Part shown: piece after piece, positions 57,574-64,000 of the stretch
Layout: each line of letters opens with the position of its first letter
Position numbering within the stretch: the first letter of the stretch is position 1
Assembly: GCA_945859605.1 (NCBI GenBank)
Contig: OX243820.1
Location: 33,593,813-33,657,812, forward strand
Direction: 5' to 3'
From: Lumbricus rubellus
Taxonomy: Eukaryota > Annelida > Clitellata > Crassiclitellata > Lumbricidae
DNA: 64,000 nucleotides
Notes under the pieces: model-generated
Told to the model about the DNA's origin: nothing
Databases searched by the model: none
What the model saw: the letters and a program-made list of their open reading frames with translations, nothing else
Program-made: the position numbers and the translations under genes

Positions 57574-57984
57574 CGGTGTGAGAATTGTAGAAAAAAAACT
57601 GAAGGTCGGGCTATGATCTGCGTGGAATTGGGGTGTGAAAAGCAGACTTTACAATGGGGCCCTAAGAAAGACTGGGGGGTTGAACTTGAACCCCTCAGCC
57701 CCAGGGGCGCAACCAGAAAATTTTCCTGGGGGGTGCTCAGAATTATTATTGTAAGCGCCGATGGTGCGAAGTAGCGAGTCCCAAAGGAACTTGCTTGATT
57801 GTGCAATCTTAAAGACCGAATGACCCCCTACTCCCCCCCCCCCTCCACGCACCAAAAAAACTCATCGGAGTTGGAAAAATTGCGTGGGTCACCTTTTTAG
57901 CCTGGGGGGTGCTCAAGCACCCCCGGCACCCCCCCTAGTTGCGCCACTGCTCAGCCCCCCCCCCCCCCCGCAAATCTCACCCAG
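57574..57984. mobile_element. CAGGGTGAGAATTG-type MITE in intron 3 of gene D
   Basis: CGGTGTGAGAATTG at the left and CAAATCTCACCCAG at the right, ATGACTAT on both sides (57566-57573, 57985-57992). Same site as in gene C, so it was inserted before C and D separated. Confidence 0.85.
57702..57949. mobile_element. hAT MITE nested in the above
   Basis: CAGGGGCGCAACCAG at the left; the reverse complement of the right end is CAGTGGCGCAACTAG. CTCAGCCC lies at 57694-57701 and 57950-57957. It differs in sequence and site from the nested MITE in gene C. Confidence 0.9.
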
Positions 57985-58396
57985 ATGACTATGACCGCCG
58001 CCAATAACCGTTAACGCTAGATATTAAGGTTAATTACAAAACAGTGAGCTGTATGCCTACTAGCCACCTTCAAAAGTTAGAACAACAATTCCTAACTAGT
58101 TATGATTTATTTCTTCTGTCATATGCGTTCTTGTGAATTGTTTCAATTGCATAACTGTAGGCTACACAGTACACTTTAACCGGTTGCGGTCTGTCAACCA
58201 GATTGATTCAGTCAAGAATAATTATTATTATTAGAAATCGACTCTCTATAGCCTAGTTTGGCGCTAGAGAAATAGCAGCTAGGCTATTTGCTGTCACACT
58301 TGTATGATGTTGCACAGAGGCGGATCCAGAGGGCCAATCCGGCCATGCCCCCCCCCCCCATTTAAAAATTGCATGAGACGTGGCCCCCTCCCCATT

Positions 58397-60926
58397 CAGT
58401 GGCGGCGCCAGGATTTCAGGTTTGGGGGGGCTGAAGCCCTAAGCCCAACTTAAATTTTTTACGAAGCGCCGAAGGCGCCAAGTTGCGAGTGCCGAAGGCA
58501 CGAAGCCCATACCGATTAGGGGGCCTGGGGGAGCGTCGTAAGCTCCCCCAGCGGGGTCTGGGGCGGAGCCCCAGCCGCCAACGCATTTTTGGCTCTGTTG
58601 ACCTCAACTGGAACCATTTTATGCTCTTTTTCCCAGCTATATATATGAACGATAAAATCGTGAAACCTTCAATAAGAAGTCGTTTTGCAGAGTCGCAGAC
58701 TACCGGTACCAGTATAAGAATGTCAAAATACTATTATAGAAAAAATGGGCTTAGAAATTAAAACTGGGCTTAATCTTAAGGCTACTATAATCACAAAAGT
58801 TAAAAGTTTCAGCCTATGGCCTAACGAGTTTATAAGTATACTGTCATGTGGGTAGGCCTACTGTATACATAGGAAAACCCTATAGGAGCATGTCGTATGT
58901 AGTGGGTTTCCTAATTTTAAAAACTTATTCTGTGAAGGTTTAACCTATACTTTTGTGTAATTTGCAACCATTGCTTAGTCATTCATTCATTTCAAGAATT
59001 TATATAGCACCCATTCAAGAAATCCACTCAGAAGAGCTCCCAGTCGAACCACGGTGAAACAAAAAAGTTTTAAGGAGTTTGTCGAACACTGACAAGTCAA
59101 CCCTAGGTAGCAAGCGCATCTGCATCGGCCGGGAGACTATTCCAGACTGAAGGACCTACAATTAATAAAGCACGACGCTGACAAGTTGCTGAAAGACCTG
59201 GTTTAGAGTTCAATAAAATATGTCTCCACCACGATTTAATTTTTGAATTTCCTCACTGCAGGGGTAGCATTTTAAGATGTCGTCTAAACAAAATTGCTCA
59301 TCATTGATAAACAATGGATAACACTGTAGAAATTCATAATGATATATTTGAAATATTTATGAAATATTTGGGTAGGCCTACAGTTAAGCATCTCTGAGGC
59401 TCCGTCCCCAACCACAAATAGGCCCGGCATTAGGGCAAGGCGAACGAGTCTGCAACCGCCGTAGGCTCTGCGCTTTCAGGTCCTCGCCCTACTCACCTTA
59501 ATTTTTATTGTGATGATATTGGCAGCTTTAATCGTTTGGCAGCATTAATTAATAGCCTACTGAGGTCATTTTGCCAAATGAAAGTGATTGGGTGTGTTGG
59601 AAAAGATTCCGAAAGAGCGAGTCTGCAAATAAAACGAGTCACAACTACTAGTGTACACGTCTGGACTGAAAGTGAGACGGGTCTGTCAGGGTCTGCGACC
59701 CGGCATTGAATTTTGTGACTTGCTGGTGCCGGATATCAGTCGGAAAGCAAGTTTAACAATTTTTGGAAAAACAACTAAAAATCCCAGGTCGTCAGATAGC
59801 CTAGGCTACAATAAATAGGTAAAAATGGTATGATTTTGAAATTTTATGAGCAAATGACTAAAAAAGGTCGTCAGGTACCAACAATGGGTGAAATTTGTAC
59901 AATTTTGGGCGAATGACCAAAAAAGATCGTCAGAAAATTTTCGGCTCAAAGCTTCGGTTCGTCCGCCACAGTCAGACCCGGCAACTTTCCCAATCCACTT
60001 TCAGCCCTGGGCTAGGCCTACCGGTAGAATTCGAGTTTTCTAGAATATTAAAGCCTGTGGTATACACTATACAGTGCCTTATTGGCAGGAAATCAACTTC
60101 GCAAATGTTATGCTTGAGAACCCTTTTCAGAGAATCGCTTGCTGCATTGGGCTACGCACACCCTAGGGCCGGGCTTGACTACAAACTTGTGGCATTTCCC
60201 CCAAGTCTCCCCATGAGTGCTGCTGCTAATTGAAACCCCATTTCGTATGTGATTATATAGGACTAGCTGGGGGGCTGGAATTTCGAACTGGCGAGAGAAA
60301 GGGGGCTGAGGTCCGGACAGGTCTGGAGAATGGAAGGGGCTGAAAGTCCGAACTGGCGAGATGAAGGGGCTGAGGTCCGAAAGTTAACGGTCTGGAGAAT
60401 GGAGGGGGCTGAAAGTCCAAACTGGCGAAATGGAGGGGCTGAGGTCAGGATCGGTCTGGAGGAGTGAAGGGGCTGAAATTCCGAACTGGCGAGATGAAGG
60501 GGCTGAGGTCCGGACCGGTCTGCAGGTTGGAAGGGGCTGAAAGTCCGAACTGGCGAAATGAAGTGGGCTGAGATCCGGACCGGTCTGGAGGAGTGAAGGG
60601 GCTGAAAGTCCGAACTAGCGGGAGGAAGAGGGCTGTGGTCCGAAGCAGTCTGGAGGATGGAGGGGGCTGAAAGTCCGAACTAGCGGGAGGAAGGGGGCTG
60701 AGGTCCGGATTGTTCTGAATCCGGGCTGGAGAGGAAGGGCTGGATCCACCAGGACAAGTTTGAATTTTGCCACAATAACATAGTTGATTTCGGTGCCGTT
60801 GGTCGTTGTCTAGTTTCCTTATTGCGAAGAAAGCGTTATAGACATTTTCGGCTTTTTCGTTTGGGGGGGCTGAGCCACGTTTAGGGGGGGCTTAGCCCCC
60901 CTAGCTCCCCCCTGGCGCCGCCACTG
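58397..60926. mobile_element. 2.5-kb hAT element nested inside the previous one
   Basis: CAGTGGCGGCGCCAGG at the left and CTGGCGCCGCCACTG at the right. TCCCCATT is perfectly duplicated at 58389-58396 and 60927-60934. It contains a GGGGCGGAGCCCCAG palindromic block, a copy of the TTTATATAGCACC dispersed repeat (about 58990), and a 64-bp tandem array. No transposase frame is recognised. Confidence 0.92.
60250..60730. repeat. About 64-bp tandem array inside the nested hAT element
   Basis: Units contain GGGCTGAAAGTCCGAACTGG, then GGGGCTGAGGTCCGGAC and GGTCTGGAG. About seven copies are spaced mostly 64 and once 69 bases apart. Confidence 0.9.
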
Positions 60927-61099
60927 TCCCCATTTGGTTTTTAAAATACAAAGACAATACGACCAGACGACTCAAAAAAGGTTAATATTTCTCTGACATT
61001 TCTGCCGGATGACTAAAAAAACAAGGTCATCAGATTTTTCAGCTACGATCACCGAAAAGTTTGCCCCCCCCTCTTCGAAAATTTCTGTATCCGCCCCTG

Positions 61100-61256
61100 A
61101 TGTTGCTTACCGATTCCGTTGTCCGATGTTGTGTTGTCGGTTCTTTTTCTACACTTATTGCATCTGCCACTAAGTCTGTAGCCGAATTGACAATAGCAGA
61201 CGGTTAAAATGATGAAGAAAGCGACAGGAACCAGGAAGTAAAGAAGAGCCTCCCAT
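61100..61256 (-). CDS. Gene D exon 3, interrupted transmembrane exon
   Basis: Acceptor CATTTTAG. The frame is open through the span and NGIGKQH, then enters the transposon end. Confidence 0.8.
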
Positions 61257-61932
61257 CTAAAATGCAGTTCAATCGACCAATCAAAATACTTTATTTTTGC
61301 ACAAAATCAAAGAAAAGAAGCCAAGTTTACATGAGATCGTTATAATTCAAATCAAATCAAATAATTGATTTGGCCACAAATCAAGAATTTGCTATTACAC
61401 TACAAGGAAACTAAAAGTAGATTCACACAGTGGGATCCTGTCATCATCCTGAAGGATCTTACGGCCTCGCTAGGTAGAGTAACAGTAGGGGCCTGTATAC
61501 ATGTCTCGTGAGCCAAAATAATTATAATTTCATTATAGGCCTACTTATAAATGGTCCAAACTAAACATGTATACCTATATTGAAATCACAACTAGGCTAC
61601 ATCTTAACTAATGGCTACAACGAACACGCATTTCAATTGCCAGTGAATTGCAGAGACACGACATAGGCTATTAGGTGCAAATTAAAAAATAGCATTATGA
61701 TGGAGTGGACGGGGTGGATCAATCCTGCTATTTGAACAACTCCTTATTACAGATCACGTTATATAGGCCTATTTTTTTAAATTTTGCAACCAAAATATAG
61801 GACATGACAGGTTTACACATCTTGCTCATATAGGTTAAAAAAAGGGGAGACCCTAAGGGATAAAATATTCCCGCTGAAACTCGAACCCTCAACACAGCGT
61901 TTGAAAGATTATAAGAAACTTCATATTCTTAC

Positions 61933-62152
61933 AAAGGAATGGAGTCATCGTTAGAGCTGCATCCGCTTGTCGGACAGGAGCAGTAGTCGACATCATCAGG
62001 GTACATGTCGGAGACGTCAAGGTTGCTGTCCTTGCAACAGTATCTCTGATTCAAGTTACCGCAGCAGTAATCTGGACACGAAGGTCCGGCCTCCCAGAAG
62101 CCATACGAGTCGCAGTAATCCGAACAGTAAGTGTAGGTAGGATTGGCCGTTA
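61933..62152 (-). CDS. Gene D exon 2, Cys-rich domain
   Basis: Acceptor TTTATAG, donor TTT|GTAAGA. Cysteine pattern complete, five codons longer than in A. Confidence 0.8.
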
Positions 62153-62720
62153 CTATAAAGAATCACACAAAATCGTATTCTGCTGTATTGGTTTACAAGA
62201 CAGTAGCATTATTGTAAGCTTATTGCATTTTCTATTGTAGTGTAGGCCCTATTTTTTATCGTAGGCCTATATAGTCGTCAAGGCCGTAGTCAGGGCTGCC
62301 AGGATTTTATTTGGAAGAGGGGGGTGCTTACTCGACTTTGAGCAAGCCACAAGCAACCGAAACAACAGATTAATTAAGGGATTTGGAAGATGATTTAATC
62401 TATTGTAAAATGTCGGATAGAAAATAATAAGAGTTTAAAATGAAATCCACATAATATTATAGTCCGTACCGGTACATCATGATGTGTTAGCATAAAGCAT
62501 TTCATTATGGCATTATTTCATTTCGGGTGGTGTTCAAACACCCAAAGCACCCCTATCTATACGGTCTCAATTATCCTATTCCTAGTCGTAAACAACACAC
62601 TTCTAAAGCGCCACTCGAAAGGCAAACTCAGAGCATAGGTCTAGCTCATTCACGAGCGCTGCGTCGAGTAAGAAAGGTTTTCAAAAGTGAGATCCAAGGG
62701 AGGTATAGGCTATACCCCGC
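62153..62720. other. Intron 1 of gene D, left part
   Basis: 62580-62700 is closely similar to 51630-51770 in gene C (TTCACGAGCGCTGCGTCGAG, then GGTTTTCAAAAGTGAGATCC), so intron DNA was duplicated with the exons. The rest holds nothing I recognise. Confidence 0.6.
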
Positions 62721-62955
62721 AGTCGATCGAGTCGTGGGCTACGATCGACTTGGCTCGGCCGACGATCGACTCGATCGACTTCGTCGACTCGCCGACCTTT
62801 TCACAACTCGATCGACTTGGCTCGGTCGACGATCGACTCGATCGACTTCGTCGACTCGCCGACCTTTTCACGACTCGATCGACTTGGCTCGGCCGACGAT
62901 CGACTCGATCGACTTGGCTCGGCCGACGATCGACTCGATCGACTTCGAGTCGACT
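62721..62955. repeat. CpG-rich GATCGACT repeat
   Basis: Units of GATCGACTCGATCGACTT, then GGCTCGGCCGACGATCGACT or CGTCGACTCGCCGACC, recur. The stretch is far richer in CpG and TCGA than its AT-rich surroundings, and nearly every unit is palindromic. Confidence 0.92.
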
Positions 62956-63009
62956 TGACCTAGTTTTGTCTCTTGCTCACCCCTGAAGTTATATGATCTC
63001 AAAATGAAA

Positions 63010-63495
63010 TCTGCGTGACGTCACACTAAGCCTAATTTCGTATTCTCAGTGAATTTATAGTAGATTTGCACTGTAATCGCAGTGACGTCACAATAGGCCT
63101 CGTTTAGATTCTGTAAAATTAATGAGTTTCAAACATTATTACGGTTGATCTGCGTAATAATCGAAGTGACGTCACAATTCGTCTAGTTTATACTCTCAAA
63201 ATGCTCTTCTTTAATAGTGGATATGTATAATAATTAAAGTGACGTCACAGTAGGCCTTGTTTATATTATCAAAATGCACTTCTATAATGTTACATTTTGT
63301 ATCATAATCGAAGTGACGTCACAATAGGCCTAGTTGTTTTAATTCTCGAGGTGAACCTGTAATAGGCCTATAATAGTAAAAATTGCATCATAATCAGAGT
63401 GACGTCACAATAAGCATGGGTCTAGTTTTGTATTCTCAAAATTAATGAAATTATATGATAGTAGATCTGTATCCTGATCGAAGTGACGTCATAAA
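63010..63495. repeat. Degenerate tandem array, each unit with TGACGTCA
   Basis: Perfect TGACGTCA octamers start at 63016, 63083, 63167, 63240, 63314, 63400 and 63484, spaced 67-86 bases apart. Most are followed by CAATAGGCCT(A/C)G-like sequence and TATTCTCAAAAT. TGACGTCA is the known full CRE site for CREB/ATF proteins. Its use here is untested. Confidence 0.9.
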
Positions 63496-63570
63496 AGGCC
63501 CCGTTTTATATTCTCAAAATTACCATCTACATAAAATAATTTATACAGGCCTAAATGTATCCTGCTCATT

Positions 63571-63879
63571 CAGGAGCGGATCCAAGAGGGCAATCCGGCC
63601 ATGCCCCCACTCCATTCGGACCCTCCTCCCATCAGTTTTCAAGAAGCTGTAAGTCAACGCAACGGGAACAGGACGTTGAGAGAGAAACTAGCACATGACT
63701 AAAAAAGTCATCAGACTTTAAATAACCGGAGTTGCCACGAGTTTTTAGAAGTTTTTTGGGCGAAAGTCGCCGAAAGACTAAAAGAAGGATTTTTCCATGG
63801 AAGACCAACAAAATATTTTGTCGGCCCAAGACCAAATAATTTGACCCCCCGTCAAATATTTCTGTATCCGCCTCTACTG
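63571..63879. mobile_element. hAT-type MITE related to the 58315 element
   Basis: CAGGAGCGGATCC followed by GGGCAATCCGGCCATGCCCC matches the left part of the 58315 element. The right end TTTCTGTATCCGCCTCTACTG matches its right end with two extra bases. No duplication is visible, so the borders are approximate. Confidence 0.6.
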
Positions 63880-64000
63880 GTTGAACTCAAATCGAAAACG
63901 TACGTCTATCAACTTTCACATTTCCACAAACACGAAATCGTCAGCTGCCAAAAGGTTCATTAGCTGCACTCGTGTGGAAAAACTGAATTAGGCCTATACG

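Larger units (their letters stand above)
58315..61099. mobile_element. hAT element inserted in gene D exon 3
   Basis: CAGAGGCGGATCCAGA at the left; the reverse complement of the right end is CAGGGGCGGATACAGA. The flanks ATGTTGCA and ATGTTGCT (58307-58314, 61100-61107) differ only at the last base. Apart from about 250 bases of its own, it consists of a second element inserted within it. Confidence 0.88.
57141..62152 (-). pseudogene. Shisa-like gene D, transmembrane exon split by transposons
   Basis: Exon 2 is 62152-61933 (220 bases: YCSDYC, DYCCG, QRYCC, then DYCSCPTSGC). Exon 3 starts at 61256 with WEALLYFLVPVAFFIILTV and CNKCRK, but at 61100 it runs into a 2785-bp transposon. Its last bases and the donor ACAA|GTGTGA lie on the far side, near 58307-58299. 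Exon 4 (57463-57141, 323 bases, stop TAA) keeps PPSYETV, LPKYEDIV and PPPSY. No signal-peptide exon is seen up to 64000, so the start lies outside. Reading from exon 3 into the transposon reaches a stop after about 18 codons. Unless the insert is spliced out, the tail is lost. The break looks recent, because the exons are otherwise clean. Confidence 0.75.

Noticed and set aside
62287..62560. CAGGGCTGCCAGG start as another hAT element
   Set aside because: I found no matching right end or octamer duplication.

Overview
The window reads as nuclear DNA of a marine invertebrate, most likely a non-chordate deuterostome such as an echinoderm or hemichordate. Coding capacity is sparse and split into short exons with GT/AG borders. 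Microsatellites are very long, nested transposons are abundant, and the palindromic octamer TAGGCCTA recurs through the right half. The retrotransposon at 24-30 kb has protease directly followed by integrase, with RNase H last; I know this order from the Gmr1-like Ty3/gypsy group of deuterostomes. The taxon call is inference from these traits, not from a marker gene.

Left part (1 to about 22 kb): mostly simple-sequence DNA (GT, GTAT, ACAAT, CAGA/CTGT, CTG, CCA, TA arrays) around a few exons of one plus-strand gene. Exons 6206-6572 and 11950-12890 join in compatible phase and encode a Ser/Ala/His-rich, low-complexity C-terminal region. 19390-19536 may be an alternative last exon. The same part holds a decayed Tc1/mariner-type element (9180-11098) with a Mutator-like MITE inside it, a 42-bp satellite with inverted arms (14.0-14.9 kb), and several hairpins and small MITEs.

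Right part (22.5-64 kb): a tandem cluster of four minus-strand genes, A to D, for Shisa-like single-pass membrane proteins. Each is built as signal-peptide exon, Cys-rich exon, transmembrane exon with a CxxC, and a tail exon with PPxY motifs. Exon borders, phases and intron pieces are shared. A (22580-31520) and C (43900-52067) are intact. B (34229-36702) has a frameshift and no tail exon. D (57141-62152, open at its 5' end) has its transmembrane exon broken by a nested transposon. A 22-bp minisatellite lies 30-40 bp upstream of the start codon in A and C, with a remnant at B.

The cluster is saturated with mobile DNA. A 5.66-kb LTR retrotransposon with two 520-bp LTRs differing at one base sits antisense in intron 2 of gene A. 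About fifteen hAT-type elements have 8-bp target duplications and are nested up to two deep. Other items are LINE fragments, a tRNA-derived SINE, and a 1.9-kb terminal-inverted-repeat element carrying about sixteen 86-bp repeats. Insertions shared or not shared between the paralogues let the duplications be ordered in time. The right edge, probably intron 1 of gene D, holds a CpG-rich GATCGACT repeat and an array of seven perfect TGACGTCA sites.
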